A stretch of 34,407 nt of DNA from Oscillospiraceae bacterium (GCA_015064285.1 SVSN01000026.1:1-34407), one strand, 5' to 3'. Positions 1-9,012 are shown, counted from the first letter of the stretch. Numbers and translations: made by a program. Notes: a model not told the origin generated them from the sequence alone.

Positions 1-1929
1 GGGCTGGACTGGACGATCACCCACGAAAACGGTGCTGTCCGGCTGACTGCCATGGACGGAGAAACGGTTCTTGTAGACAAGTACGCCTATCTGGAAGAAG
101 TTCTGCGGTTTGCGGAAAACGTGGATCGGTATTTCAGCCATTGTCCGCCCAGAGTGCTCCCGGAAGATTCTTTCACGCGGAATGGGTATGTAGCTTTTCA
201 AAACGAATGGTTGTGGCGGTACAGGAAAGGAGCAAGGGCATGGATGCACAGAGAGGACAGAATCTACACCATCACCGAAACCCATACGCATTTGCGTCAT
301 GACGATATGTCTGATGTGCAGCTTCACGACTATGTAATCACGGTAGTCTGGCTGGAGGGGGATGATCTGCACTTTTTCCTGCCGGACGGGTTTACCGTCA
401 TGCGCTGGGCAGAATGCAATCCCACGGGCCGGTACCTGCAGACGGGAGCCGCCGAAATCCGGCTGATTGGTGTAAAAAATCCGGAAGAAGTGGATTCCAT
501 GCAGTTTGAAATTTTCGGCCAAAGTTACAAGCCGGACAAGGGAGAGTTCTCTCTGTGTATGCGTGCCGACATCCCGGAAGGAGAATTCAGGCCATACAAA
601 TTCCTGTGCGAACGGGTGGAATACCGCTTTGACACATACGCAGGAGATTCCGTTCTGCAGCAGGCAAGGGATCGTATGATAAATGTATTCCGGGAATCTG
701 TCCGGAAGGGACATGGTGTTGCCCACGCCCGTCTGGAACATCTGGAGGATGCGGATACAAGGGATTATGCTGATATTCTCATCGAGGCCATGGCCAGCGA
801 ACAGCGTTATGACCGGCAGGGGAACCGCAACCGTACCGTCTATCTGCTGGATCTGTACGACCTGTTTCCGGCACCGGAGAGGGAACGGATCCTGCGCACC
901 GTGCTGGACAGGCATATGCAGATTTCCTATGACAATATGACCACATACGCTCCGCTGCTGAAAGGGTTTGCCGGACGCGGTGTGACCGAAGCGGGGGAGA
1001 TTCTGAAAAAGCTGTACAACCACTACCGGACAGCACTGGAAAACCGCACCGAACCGCCGGACGGATATGATGAACTGGGAAGCATGGTGGAGCTTCTGGC
1101 ATGGGAACTGGATATCCGTCCTCATAGCTGGGAACAGGCACCTGTGCAGAGGACACCGGAGCCGCCGCTGACCATAGAAACCGTGATCGAACGTGCTCTG
1201 AACTGGACACCGCCCGGCACCTTTCATCCTGCCAGGTACAGAGCATTTCTGAGAGCACAGCCTACGGGGAAGATCGAACAGCTGGCACAGGCGGCGGAAG
1301 CGGCAGAGGATCCGGAGGTGAAAGCACGGCTCTGGTCGCTGTTCGATGGGGTGGCATATCCGGGTGATCCTTCGGGAATGATCGCCCTGCTGAAAGAACG
1401 GCTGGATGCGCTGGAAAGCTGGGTGGAAACCGAGGATCCTGTGGAAAAGCAGAGGCGACTGAGTACCATGTGCCTTGCCCGTGCCCTTGCCCTGATGCAG
1501 CATCCTGCAGTCCGTGCACTGGCGCTGGAAATGGCGGAAATATCAGCGCACCGGGAAAATCTGCGGATCTATGCCCTGGATCTGTGGTGCTCCAATTTTG
1601 ATGAAAAGACAGATGTTGACAGGCTGATGGACTTTCTGGAAAAGCGTCCGTCGGGAGAGGAATACACGAACCTGTGCCATGACGAAGATATGAGCATTCT
1701 CCGCCGCCTGTTCCGACGGAAATACGAAGATCCCCGTATGTACGGGATTCCGGTGCGTATCTACATGGAAACATACTGCTCCACCTGTCGGCATACCGCT
1801 GTGGAAATTCTTGCCCGGCACGGAATGCTGCTGGAAGGGCTGAGGCGGCAGTGTCTGTGGGACTGTGAGCTGTCCACCAGAGAACTGGCAAAAGAGATGG
1901 AAGGAAAGACATATAGAGGAAAACGATGA
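1..1929 (+). CDS. Uncharacterised protein, helical C-terminal half, 5' end outside window
   Basis: The reading frame is open from the first base, so the gene very probably starts upstream of the window; the first in-window ATG is at 52. At least 642 codons are present. I do not recognise the family. The first 220 or so codons are rich in aromatic and beta-type residues and look like a mixed alpha/beta domain. The rest is mostly amphipathic helix with charged turns, and the last 250 codons resemble an irregular HEAT-like solenoid. A Cys-x-x-Cys occurs at codons 593-596. There is no signal peptide or membrane segment in the visible part, so it is probably cytoplasmic. The stop codon overlaps the next start as ATGA, which indicates translational coupling. 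The company of a DUF2019-like protein two genes on suggests an accessory cassette, possibly immunity-like, but that is inference. Confidence 0.8.
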   Translation, partial: GLDWTITHENGAVRLTAMDGETVLVDKYAYLEEVLRFAENVDRYFSHCPPRVLPEDSFTRNGYVAFQNEWLWRYRKGARAWMHREDRIYTITETHTHLRHDDMSDVQLHDYVITVVWLEGDDLHFFLPDGFTVMRWAECNPTGRYLQTGAAEIRLIGVKNPEEVDSMQFEIFGQSYKPDKGEFSLCMRADIPEGEFRPYKFLCERVEYRFDTYAGDSVLQQARDRMINVFRESVRKGHGVAHARLEHLEDADTRDYADILIEAMASEQRYDRQGNRNRTVYLLDLYDLFPAPERERILRTVLDRHMQISYDNMTTYAPLLKGFAGRGVTEAGEILKKLYNHYRTALENRTEPPDGYDELGSMVELLAWELDIRPHSWEQAPVQRTPEPPLTIETVIERALNWTPPGTFHPARYRAFLRAQPTGKIEQLAQAAEAAEDPEVKARLWSLFDGVAYPGDPSGMIALLKERLDALESWVETEDPVEKQRRLSTMCLARALALMQHPAVRALALEMAEISAHRENLRIYALDLWCSNFDEKTDVDRLMDFLEKRPSGEEYTNLCHDEDMSILRRLFRRKYEDPRMYGIPVRIYMETYCSTCRHTAVEILARHGMLLEGLRRQCLWDCELSTRELAKEMEGKTYRGKR

Positions 1930-2765
1930 CCGGAACATGGATTTATGCATTTCACACGTTTCTGTATTTTGATCAGCCATGGGAAGCGGAAACAGAACTG
2001 GAAAACAACCGATGGAAGCTGGAAATGATTTTTCAGAACAACCACTGGAACGTCAGACGGGAGGAAATGACGATATCCCTCCCGGACGGCAGAAAGCAGA
2101 TTTTGGATTTCCGGTACACCGGTCTGCCCTGGGACAAGGACAGGTACAGCATCACGGTTTTACCGGAGCAGATTGTTCTGGAAATACCCGTAACGGTACC
2201 GGAAGCCGACCGGATCGCTGCAAAATGGGAAAATTGGTTAGGACTTTCCGCCGACCCGGTGATTACCCGGCTTCAGCTGACAGAGGAGGAAAGGAATCAG
2301 CCGGTTCTTCTGCCGGAGTTGGAAGTTCTGCCGTACAGAGATGAGACATTTTTCAAATCGGGTTTGTACAGTCCGGAGGATTTACAGAAGCCGGTATCTA
2401 CGGAAAAAGCGGCGGAAAATGTCCCTGCAGCCCGGCAGTATACCGTACAGACCCGGGAGCGGAAAATGCATCTGACCAGGCGTGCCAGAAACTATGAACT
2501 GGTTATAGATATACAGCTCGGACACTGTATTGAGATGCATCGTGATATCAGTCTTTTTGAAGACAACACACCGATCTGGGAGGGTGAGATCCTCCTGGTG
2601 GGGGCAGGGTTCACGAAGGTGCTGGCGACACAGTATGGAGTCCACACAGACCAGCAGGGGTTTGAAGCATTTCTGGCAGACAACCTGGAGAAGGCGGAAA
2701 AATTTTGGCAGATCCTGCAGAGGGAGGGTGTGACCGCCCCGGATCTGCCGGAGTGGTATCGGTAA
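1926..2765 (+). CDS. Uncharacterised protein, 279 aa
   Basis: This gene starts inside the stop codon of the preceding one (ATGA), so the two are almost certainly translated together. I do not recognise the product. The sequence is rich in Trp, Glu and Arg, has no signal peptide or hydrophobic segment, and appears to have two parts. Residues 1-115 have a beta-sandwich-like alternation of polar and aromatic residues. Residues 180-279 contain further predicted strands and end in an amphipathic helix before the terminal EWYR. A linker rich in Pro, Glu and Ala lies between them. The gene is followed after 11 bases by the small DUF2019-like gene, whose ribosome-binding site directly follows this stop codon. 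All three genes share a transcription unit ending at the hairpin near 3200. Confidence 0.78.
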   Translation: MTGTWIYAFHTFLYFDQPWEAETELENNRWKLEMIFQNNHWNVRREEMTISLPDGRKQILDFRYTGLPWDKDRYSITVLPEQIVLEIPVTVPEADRIAAKWENWLGLSADPVITRLQLTEEERNQPVLLPELEVLPYRDETFFKSGLYSPEDLQKPVSTEKAAENVPAARQYTVQTRERKMHLTRRARNYELVIDIQLGHCIEMHRDISLFEDNTPIWEGEILLVGAGFTKVLATQYGVHTDQQGFEAFLADNLEKAEKFWQILQREGVTAPDLPEWYR

Positions 2766-2776
2766 AGGAGAACGGT

Positions 2777-3181
2777 ATGGAAGAAAAAGCATATGCCATC
2801 CGGGAGAAAATTAAGGGGATCTTTCTGGAACTGGAGCGGTGCAGCAGAAGAAATAGCAGCAGAACCCAGATCAAAAAGCATAACCGCCTGATGGAGCAGC
2901 TAAGCGAAATCGTCAGTACGGAAATCGGGGAAGACCGGATTCTGTATGAAGCGGTGTTTCTGCCTCTGCTGGAACATGAAAACCCATTCATCCGGGGGAA
3001 GGCCGCTTCCCACTGTCTGCACCATGATACTCTGCCCGAGCTGTGTGTTCCCATTCTGGAAGAGATCCGGGACACAACGGACAACATCATACTCCGGGTG
3101 GACTGCGGGATGAGCGTATGGGTATATCAGCACCCGCAGAATCGGACTGTTTCCGGAGAAAAACAGGAAGAGAATACCTAA
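2777..3181 (+). CDS. DUF2019-like small HEAT-repeat protein
   Basis: This encodes 134 residues from the ATG at 2777, which has an AAAGGAG ribosome-binding site at 2764-2770. An open frame continues upstream to 2705, but that extension lies inside the previous gene and has no comparable site. The middle of the protein carries the pattern HNRLMEQL, then FLPLLEHENPFIRGKAASH, which resembles the DUF2019 family, a short pair of HEAT-like helices of unknown function. Proteins of this type often appear among immunity genes of polymorphic-toxin loci, but no toxin is visible here. It is the last gene of the cassette, and a strong terminator begins eight bases after the stop codon. Family assignment is from motif memory and should be treated as probable. 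Confidence 0.72.
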   Translation: MEEKAYAIREKIKGIFLELERCSRRNSSRTQIKKHNRLMEQLSEIVSTEIGEDRILYEAVFLPLLEHENPFIRGKAASHCLHHDTLPELCVPILEEIRDTTDNIILRVDCGMSVWVYQHPQNRTVSGEKQEENT

Positions 3182-3188
3182 TAAATCC

Positions 3189-3216
3189 AAAACGGGAACA
3201 GCTTGTTTCCCGTTTT
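3189..3216 (+). terminator. Intrinsic terminator of the three-gene cassette
   Basis: A ten-base stem, AAAACGGGAA paired with TTCCCGTTTT, encloses a short loop, and the 3' arm ends in four T residues. It lies directly after the stop codon at 3181 and before the promoter of the arabinofuranosidase gene, so it separates two transcription units. Confidence 0.85.
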
Positions 3217-3219
3217 CTC

Positions 3220-3248
3220 TTGCAAACCGGACGAAAATCTGTTATAGT
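3220..3248 (+). promoter_or_regulatory. Sigma-A promoter of the GH127 gene
   Basis: TTGCAA at 3220-3225 and TATAGT at 3243-3248 are separated by 17 bases. Transcription would start near 3255, giving a leader of about 37 bases that contains the GGGAGG ribosome-binding site before the ATG at 3292. Confidence 0.75.
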
Positions 3249-3291
3249 ATCATCATAGGAACAAATCTGTAAATAACAGGGAGGACACCAT

Positions 3292-5175
3292 ATGAAAACC
3301 GATTATCGTACCGTGCGTCTCACCGGCGGTTTCTGGAAGCAGAAGGAAGACCTGAACCGGGATGTGACCATTCCCGCCGTGTACAACCGCTTTGCCGAAA
3401 CCGGAAGGATCGAAGCCTTCAAGTGCAGCTGGAAGGAAGGCATGCCGAATATGCCCCACATCTTCTGGGATTCGGACGTGGTCAAGTGGATGGAAGGGGC
3501 GGCTTATGTGCTGTCCAGAGAAAACATCCCTGAACTGGAAGAAAAGGTGGAAGCCCTGATTGACGAGATCGAGAAGAATCAGGGGGAGGACGGGTATTTC
3601 AACATCCATTTCACCGTAGTCAAGCCGGAAGCACGCTTCACCAACCGGGACTGGCACGAGCTGTACTGCGCCGGACACCTGATGGAAGCCGCTGTCGCCT
3701 ATTTTGAAGCCACCGGCCGGGATCGGTTTCTGAAGATCGCCGAAAAGTATGCCGCTTACATCAAGGCCGTGTTCATGGACAAAACTGCGGGTCCCACGCC
3801 TGCTTTCAGCACCCCCGGGCACGAAGAAATCGAGCTGGCGCTGTACCGGCTCTACCGATGCACCGGCAACCGGGACTGGCTGGATCTGAGCCTGTACTTC
3901 ATCAACACCCGTGGCACGGATGAAGGCGAAGGCTCCGGTACCCAATACGCTTACGGCAAGCAAGTGCAGTCCCATCTTCCTGTACGCGAACAGTTCTCCG
4001 CCGTGGGGCATTCCGTCCGCGCCGGGTATCTGTACACCGCTATGGCCGATCTGGCCGGGGAAACCGGGGACGAAGGGCTGATGACCGCCTGCCGCCGCCT
4101 GTACGAGGATCTGGTATACGGCAAGATGTACATCACCGGGGGTTTAGGCTCCACCTGCCATGGGGAAGCCTTCACCATTCCTTTTGATATGCCCAACGAT
4201 CAGGCTTACACGGAAACCTGCGCCTCCATCGCCATGATTTACTTTGCACACCGGATGAACAAAATCGAACACGACGCAAAGTATGCCGACACCATCGAAA
4301 GAGAGCTGTACAACGGTATGCTGTCCGGTCTGTCTCTCTCCGGAGACGCTTTCTTCTACGAAAATCCTCTGGAAATCCATCTGGACAACTACAAGAAGCA
4401 GGGGGGACGCTATCCTATCACCCGGCGGCAGAAGGTCTTCGGCTGTTCCTGCTGCCCGCCTAACCTGAACCGGGTTCTCTCTTCTCTGGGACAGTATTTC
4501 TACGCCTGGGAAGGCACATCCGTCTGGGTGAACCAGTTCGGCGACAGCACCTTTGCGGCCGACGGTATGAAGGTAACCCAGGAAACCGTGTACCCGGTGA
4601 ACGGAGAAATCACCATCACAGCGGAAGGTACCGATGCGCTGTACGTCCGCATCCCCGACTGGTGTCCCGCGTTCACCGCCGACCGTGACTATGTTATGGA
4701 AAAAGGCTACGCGAAATTCGCCGGAGACGGTGTGATCCGTATCAGCTTCACCATGGTGCCCACCCTGATGCAGTCTGCTGTGGGCGTGTACAAGAATCTG
4801 GACAAGGCTGTGCTCCAGTACGGTCCTCTTGTCTACTGCGCCGAAGGGATCGACCACGATGGTGACGTGCATTCCCTGTACTTCAACACGGATGCAGCAA
4901 AGGCCGGCTGGCAGATGGAAGTATGCGAATGCTGTGGTCTGCCCGTATTCACCGGCAGCGGCGCCAGACGGATCAACCACCCGAATCTGGCCGCCCACCC
5001 CGCATTTGCACACTATCCCCGCCCGATTCCCCAGAACGCTCTGTACTACCCGCTGGACATGACCTACGAACCGGTTCGCCTGCGGATGATTCCCTATCAT
5101 ATGTTCGCCAACCGGGAAGAAACCAATATGATCGTGTATCTGGGGTACGGCAGATTCAACTTCTGGGAAGAATGA
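3292..5175 (+). CDS. GH127 family beta-L-arabinofuranosidase
   Basis: This 627-residue protein removes terminal beta-L-arabinofuranose from plant glycans or hydroxyproline-linked oligosaccharides. It matches the GH127 family (formerly DUF1680), which uses a zinc-bound cysteine as nucleophile. The catalytic set can be placed by a constant 30-residue offset from Bifidobacterium longum HypBA1. Glu292 corresponds to Glu322 (acid/base), Glu308 and Cys310 correspond to the zinc ligands Glu338 and Cys340, and Cys387-Cys388 in GCSCCPPN correspond to Cys417-Cys418, of which Cys387 is the nucleophile. The fold would be an N-terminal (alpha/alpha)6 barrel followed by beta-sandwich domains. There is no signal peptide, so it probably acts inside the cell on imported oligosaccharides. 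A clear promoter and ribosome-binding site precede it. The damaged hydrolase gene follows after ten bases and was probably co-transcribed. Confidence 0.93.
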   Translation: MKTDYRTVRLTGGFWKQKEDLNRDVTIPAVYNRFAETGRIEAFKCSWKEGMPNMPHIFWDSDVVKWMEGAAYVLSRENIPELEEKVEALIDEIEKNQGEDGYFNIHFTVVKPEARFTNRDWHELYCAGHLMEAAVAYFEATGRDRFLKIAEKYAAYIKAVFMDKTAGPTPAFSTPGHEEIELALYRLYRCTGNRDWLDLSLYFINTRGTDEGEGSGTQYAYGKQVQSHLPVREQFSAVGHSVRAGYLYTAMADLAGETGDEGLMTACRRLYEDLVYGKMYITGGLGSTCHGEAFTIPFDMPNDQAYTETCASIAMIYFAHRMNKIEHDAKYADTIERELYNGMLSGLSLSGDAFFYENPLEIHLDNYKKQGGRYPITRRQKVFGCSCCPPNLNRVLSSLGQYFYAWEGTSVWVNQFGDSTFAADGMKVTQETVYPVNGEITITAEGTDALYVRIPDWCPAFTADRDYVMEKGYAKFAGDGVIRISFTMVPTLMQSAVGVYKNLDKAVLQYGPLVYCAEGIDHDGDVHSLYFNTDAAKAGWQMEVCECCGLPVFTGSGARRINHPNLAAHPAFAHYPRPIPQNALYYPLDMTYEPVRLRMIPYHMFANREETNMIVYLGYGRFNFWEE

Positions 5176-5185
5176 GGAAAACACC

Positions 5186-5940
5186 ATGAACATAAAAACC
5201 GAATTTCTGCGCATCGGCGGGATTCCCGACAAAGCCACACCGGGATGCCAGAATCTGGCCGGCAGCGGTTCCCTTCCGGCAGTCCTGTACGGAGAGAAGT
5301 CCGACAGGGTATACCTGTACCTCCACGGCAAGCACGGCTGCAAGGAAGAAGCGGCGGCACTGGCTCCCGTTCTCTGCGGGGCAGGCTGGCAGATTCTCGC
5401 CGTTGACCTGCCGGAGCACGGGGAGCGGAAAAACGATCCGGAGGACAAAAAAGAATGCTTCCCCTGGACGGTGATTCCCGAATGGAAAGCTGTGGTGCGG
5501 TGGCTGGATGAACGGTACAGCCGGGTGGCGCTCTGTGCGGTCAGTGTATCCGCGTGGTTTGTTATGCGTACCTTCCGGGACCGGGCTTTCGACCATGCCC
5601 TGTTTACTCCCCCATTGCGGATCTGCGGCTGGTGATTGAGGATATGATGGCAAGGGCCGGGATCACGGCAAGTGATCTGGGCTGGAAGCAGCATATTCCC
5701 ACTGCCGAGGGCGAAATGCTCCACTGGGACTACTACGCCTATGCCGCCTATCAGCCCATCAACCGCTGGGACACGCCTACAGAAATTCTGTACGCCGAAA
5801 GTGACACTCTGCAGCCCCGGGAGACAGTGAAAGCCTTTGCCCGCCGGTTCGGCTGCGGTATGACCGTGATCCCCGGTGAGCACTGGATCCCACTGGATTC
5901 CCCCGCTCTGCAGGCATGGCTTGCGGAAAAAATGAAATAA
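5186..5940 (+). pseudogene. Alpha/beta hydrolase disrupted by a single-base frameshift
   Basis: Two frames together make one alpha/beta hydrolase of about 251 residues. The first (5186-5635) carries the oxyanion region LYLHGKHG, the DLPEHGER segment and the nucleophile strand. The second, joined near 5602-5607, carries the acid strand ILYAESD and the histidine loop GEHWIP. The first frame ends prematurely with ICGW, whereas reading one base back at GTTTAC continues smoothly as LFYSPIADL. The simplest explanation is loss of one T from a TTTT run, either a real mutation or an assembly error. The nucleophile elbow is also unusual: it reads AVSVS around Ser120 in place of the usual G-x-S-x-G. The gene follows the GH127 gene by ten bases and probably encoded an esterase-like partner. 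Its in-frame remnant is long and otherwise undecayed, so any inactivation is recent. Confidence 0.8.
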
Positions 5941-5953
5941 GCAGGAAATAAAG

Positions 5954-5994
5954 AAAACGCAGGAAGGTGTAATGCACTTTATCCTGCGTTTTTT
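5954..5994. terminator. Bidirectional terminator between convergent units
   Basis: An 11-base stem, AAAACGCAGGA with TCCTGCGTTTT, is followed by further T residues on the plus strand, and the flanking A run serves as a U tract on the minus strand. It sits between the hydrolase remnant (plus) and the alpha-galactosidase gene (minus), which converge here. Confidence 0.85.
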
Positions 5995-6001
5995 GATTCG
6001 G

Positions 6002-7999
6002 TTATATCTTCTCCGCCCACAGCAGTCTGGCTGTCCGGGACTGTGCAAAGGTCAGCGTCACCTTACCGTCTGTCACATCATAGAAAACACCGGTGTCCTC
6101 ATCCGTCAGCCGCCAGGTGCCGTCCACGGCGTAAGGCAGCGTCAGAGTCAGGGTATCCTCCCCGCAGTCTTCCATCCGGAACGCCATGACAAAGCCCCGG
6201 TCTTCCGCCGGATCTACGAAGCTGTAGGCAGTGAACCCTGCTCTGTATGTATGGTCGTGCCACTCGGTCAGGGGATAGAAATCCTTCATCATGTATCCGC
6301 TGACTTTTTTCCATTCCGCAAGCCCGAAGCGCAGGTTGTCGAAATCCTGATCCGGATCCTGCACATACTGGGAATCCACATTCAGTACCGGCAGATAGGA
6401 CGCACGCCAGATATACTTATCACTCTTCCCGGTCAGATCCACCTGACCCACCTTTTCCTTCGTATTGGCACCGCAGAAGGGTACCCATTTGTTGAAGGAA
6501 GTGGTCATGGACAGGCGCATGGAGGTAGTCGTCCGGTCAAAATCGCTGCGGAGCATGGGTACACCCCGGCGCAGGGATTCCAGATCGTTCCGCCCGCCGC
6601 CGCTGGCACAGGAGTCTACAAATCCGCAGCCGCCGAAGGACAGGGTACAGGCAATGATGTCATCCCACATCTTATAGTGGCCGATGACGAATTTGTTTTC
6701 CGTGATCCCCCGCCGGTTTTCTCCTTCCAGACCGTCCAGATACCGCCACAGCGCACCGGGGTCGGAGTTGTTGTCTTCCCGGTAGATTTCCACTTTGTTC
6801 TCCCGCAGCACCCTGCAGACCCGCTCGGTTGTCCAGGCCAGGCATTCGGGAATCCCGATGTTGTTGGAAATGGAACCGATCCCCTCTCTGCGGATGGCCC
6901 ACTCGGGCTTATAGCCGTAATGCTTCACCAGATTGTCCGGATCCGTCACCCGCTCCGGCTCAAACCACATCATAGTCCGCATTCCCTGCTCTCTGGCAAA
7001 GTCCGTGGACTGGAGAAAGCTGTCTCCCGGCCATTTGTTTCTGTCCAGTTCCCATGTACCCACGGTTCCCCACCAGTCTGTGATGGGACTTGTGCCGTCC
7101 GGGGCAATGTACCAGCCTGCGTCAAACCAGCGGATGTCCATATGCAGTCCTTCCGCCAGAATCTTTTCCATGGAAGGACGCCAGGTGTAATGCCGTTCGG
7201 AGATACTGCCGTCGGAGTTGGGCAGACCTGTATCGTATGCCAGGAAACAGGTGGACATGGGATGCAGAGGTGTATTTTTATCAAAAGGCGGCAGATTGCA
7301 GTCCACAAACCAGCTCCGCCAGTAGTTGGTAGCCCAGTTTTCGTCCCGGACAGTGTAGGGCGCACGGACAAACAGTGCTGTCCGCAGGGTCTCGCCGGGC
7401 TTCAGGTACGTTTTCAGCCGGTTGGTGGATACCGCCGTAACGGTCACCGTACTGCCGTCCCAGGCAAAATCCGCCGTCCAGGTGCCCGCCCAGCCGATAG
7501 CCAGCATCACACCGCCCTCTCCGTATTCCAGATTGAAATAGGGGAAGTTCACATGGGTGGGTCTGCCGCTGTCAGACACAAAATGCACCGGTGTTTCCGT
7601 CAGATCGTATTCATAGGGAGAATAGAAATTCTCGTGATCCCCTAAAATCCCCCGTAGCAGAGGAGAGGCACCGGTAAAGTCCATCACAGACTCCACATCA
7701 GACAAAACAGCGCTGTCCTTCTCTCCGGTATTGGCAAACCAGACCGTCCATTCGGAAGCCCCGTATGCCGGATAGAATGCCGTAACCAATGTCACCGTGA
7801 TGCAGTCATCCAGTCTGTACCGGCGTGTGGTGGTCTCCTTACCGGGTTCTGTTGTGGTTTCTTCGCTCAGCAGTTCCAGGCCGGTAAATCCCCGGTACCG
7901 TTCGCCGTCGTACACAAAGTTTACCGGAACCCTGGCCGGATCTGCCAGCATCTCCCGGTACCATGTTTCCGCCATGGGGTTTTGGTAATTCCGCAGCAT
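6002..7999 (-). CDS. GH36-type alpha-galactosidase
   Basis: This 665-residue enzyme hydrolyses terminal alpha-linked galactose, as in raffinose-family oligosaccharides or galactomannan fragments. The melibiase pattern is clear. There is an N-terminal beta-sandwich of about 260 residues, a barrel with MMWFEPERV, the nucleophile Asp409 in IYREDNN, the GH36 loop CASGGGRND, and the probable acid/base Asp486 in LRSDFD. A C-terminal beta domain follows. No signal peptide is present, so it is likely cytoplasmic. The ATG at 7999 has a perfect AGGAGG. It begins only 32 bases after the rluD stop codon, with just a weak six-base hairpin between them and no clear promoter, so it may be read through from the lspA-rluD operon. 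Other clan GH-D activities cannot be excluded. Confidence 0.9.
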   Translation of the reverse strand: MLRNYQNPMAETWYREMLADPARVPVNFVYDGERYRGFTGLELLSEETTTEPGKETTTRRYRLDDCITVTLVTAFYPAYGASEWTVWFANTGEKDSAVLSDVESVMDFTGASPLLRGILGDHENFYSPYEYDLTETPVHFVSDSGRPTHVNFPYFNLEYGEGGVMLAIGWAGTWTADFAWDGSTVTVTAVSTNRLKTYLKPGETLRTALFVRAPYTVRDENWATNYWRSWFVDCNLPPFDKNTPLHPMSTCFLAYDTGLPNSDGSISERHYTWRPSMEKILAEGLHMDIRWFDAGWYIAPDGTSPITDWWGTVGTWELDRNKWPGDSFLQSTDFAREQGMRTMMWFEPERVTDPDNLVKHYGYKPEWAIRREGIGSISNNIGIPECLAWTTERVCRVLRENKVEIYREDNNSDPGALWRYLDGLEGENRRGITENKFVIGHYKMWDDIIACTLSFGGCGFVDSCASGGGRNDLESLRRGVPMLRSDFDRTTTSMRLSMTTSFNKWVPFCGANTKEKVGQVDLTGKSDKYIWRASYLPVLNVDSQYVQDPDQDFDNLRFGLAEWKKVSGYMMKDFYPLTEWHDHTYRAGFTAYSFVDPAEDRGFVMAFRMEDCGEDTLTLTLPYAVDGTWRLTDEDTGVFYDVTDGKVTLTFAQSRTARLLWAEKI

Positions 8000-8031
8000 A
8001 TATGTTCCTCCTGCATGGAGTAAAATTTGTT

Positions 8032-9012
8032 TTACCGCTCGCTTTCCGCAAGCAGCCGCAGGGCTTCCTCATAATACGCCGGCAGACCGCAGGTGAAGCG
8101 CATTTTCTCGCCGGTGGCGGGATGGGTCAGCACCAGCGCTGCCGCATGGAGCATCTGCCCGTGGAACAGAGCCGGATGCTTTTTCACAAAAGGATGGTTT
8201 TCGCCGCCGTATACCGGATCCCCCAGCACCGGATGACCGATATATGCCATGTGTACCCGGATCTGGTGGGTTCGGCCCGTTTCCAGCACCACCGAACAGT
8301 CGGTGATTCCAGCCGTTTTTCCGAGGGAAGTATAGTGGGTTACGGCGTGCCTGCCGTCCTTGGATACCGCCATTTTCTTACGATCCATGGGATGCCGGGC
8401 AATGGGCGCATTCACAGTTCCCTTTTCCTCCGGCAAGCCGCCGATCACCAGCGTCCGGTATTCCCGGTGCATGGAGTGGTCGGACAGCTGTGCGGACAGT
8501 GCCCCGTGGGCCATATCGTTTTTCGCCACACATAAAAGACCGCTTGTGTCCCTGTCAATCCGGTGGACAATTCCCGGCCGCTTCACCCCGCCCACACCGG
8601 ACAGGCTGTCGCCGCAGTGCCACAGGAGGCCGTTGACCAGTGTACCCGTGGTATGACCCGGTGCCGGATGCACCACCATCCCCTGAGGCTTGTTCACCAC
8701 CAGAATATCCCCGTCTTCGTATACGATATCCAGTGCCATTTCTTCCGGCACCACATCGTAATCCTCCGGCGGCGGAGTCAGTACAGTGAACACCTCTCCG
8801 GCTTTCACTTTATCTTTTTTGTTCAGCCCTCCGGCTTTCTCCGGTGTTTCACCCCGGAAAATCTGTCCGCCGTCTATGAACCGTTCTATGGCAGAGCGGG
8901 ACTGACCGGTCAGCTTTGCCAGTGCTGCATCCGCTCTTGTACCGTCCAGCTCCGGCGGTATGACAATAAGGGACGAGAATTCCTCCCCGTCCCAGATTTC
9001 GTTATTCTGCAT
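8032..9012 (-). CDS. rluD: RluD-family 23S rRNA pseudouridine synthase
   Basis: This encodes 326 residues from the ATG at 9012. An upstream open frame extends further but lies inside lspA and is not protein-like. An N-terminal S4 RNA-binding domain (about residues 23-75) precedes the RluA-type catalytic domain. Its signature is HRIDRDTSG, with the catalytic aspartate at Asp153; ETGRTHQIRVH lies further on. The enzyme isomerises uridines in helix 69 of 23S rRNA or related sites; exact specificity cannot be read from sequence. It corresponds to Bacillus subtilis YlyB, which likewise follows lspA. The start overlaps the end of lspA by 11 bases, so the two are probably translationally coupled. 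Confidence 0.92.
   Translation of the reverse strand: MQNNEIWDGEEFSSLIVIPPELDGTRADAALAKLTGQSRSAIERFIDGGQIFRGETPEKAGGLNKKDKVKAGEVFTVLTPPPEDYDVVPEEMALDIVYEDGDILVVNKPQGMVVHPAPGHTTGTLVNGLLWHCGDSLSGVGGVKRPGIVHRIDRDTSGLLCVAKNDMAHGALSAQLSDHSMHREYRTLVIGGLPEEKGTVNAPIARHPMDRKKMAVSKDGRHAVTHYTSLGKTAGITDCSVVLETGRTHQIRVHMAYIGHPVLGDPVYGGENHPFVKKHPALFHGQMLHAAALVLTHPATGEKMRFTCGLPAYYEEALRLLAESER

Noticed and set aside
2705-2776. 24-codon upstream extension of the DUF2019-like gene
   Set aside because: It overlaps the preceding gene and lacks a ribosome-binding site, whereas AAAGGAG precedes the ATG at 2777.
5602-5607. Programmed -1 ribosomal frameshift in the hydrolase gene
   Set aside because: The site G-TTT-ACT is not a canonical X-XXY-YYZ slippery heptamer, and no strong downstream pseudoknot was evident; a single-base deletion or assembly error is simpler.
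4144-6048. Antisense frame of 634 codons over the end of GH127 and the hydrolase
   Set aside because: It reads through the bidirectional terminator and lacks any motif, so it is a shadow of the GH127 and hydrolase frames.
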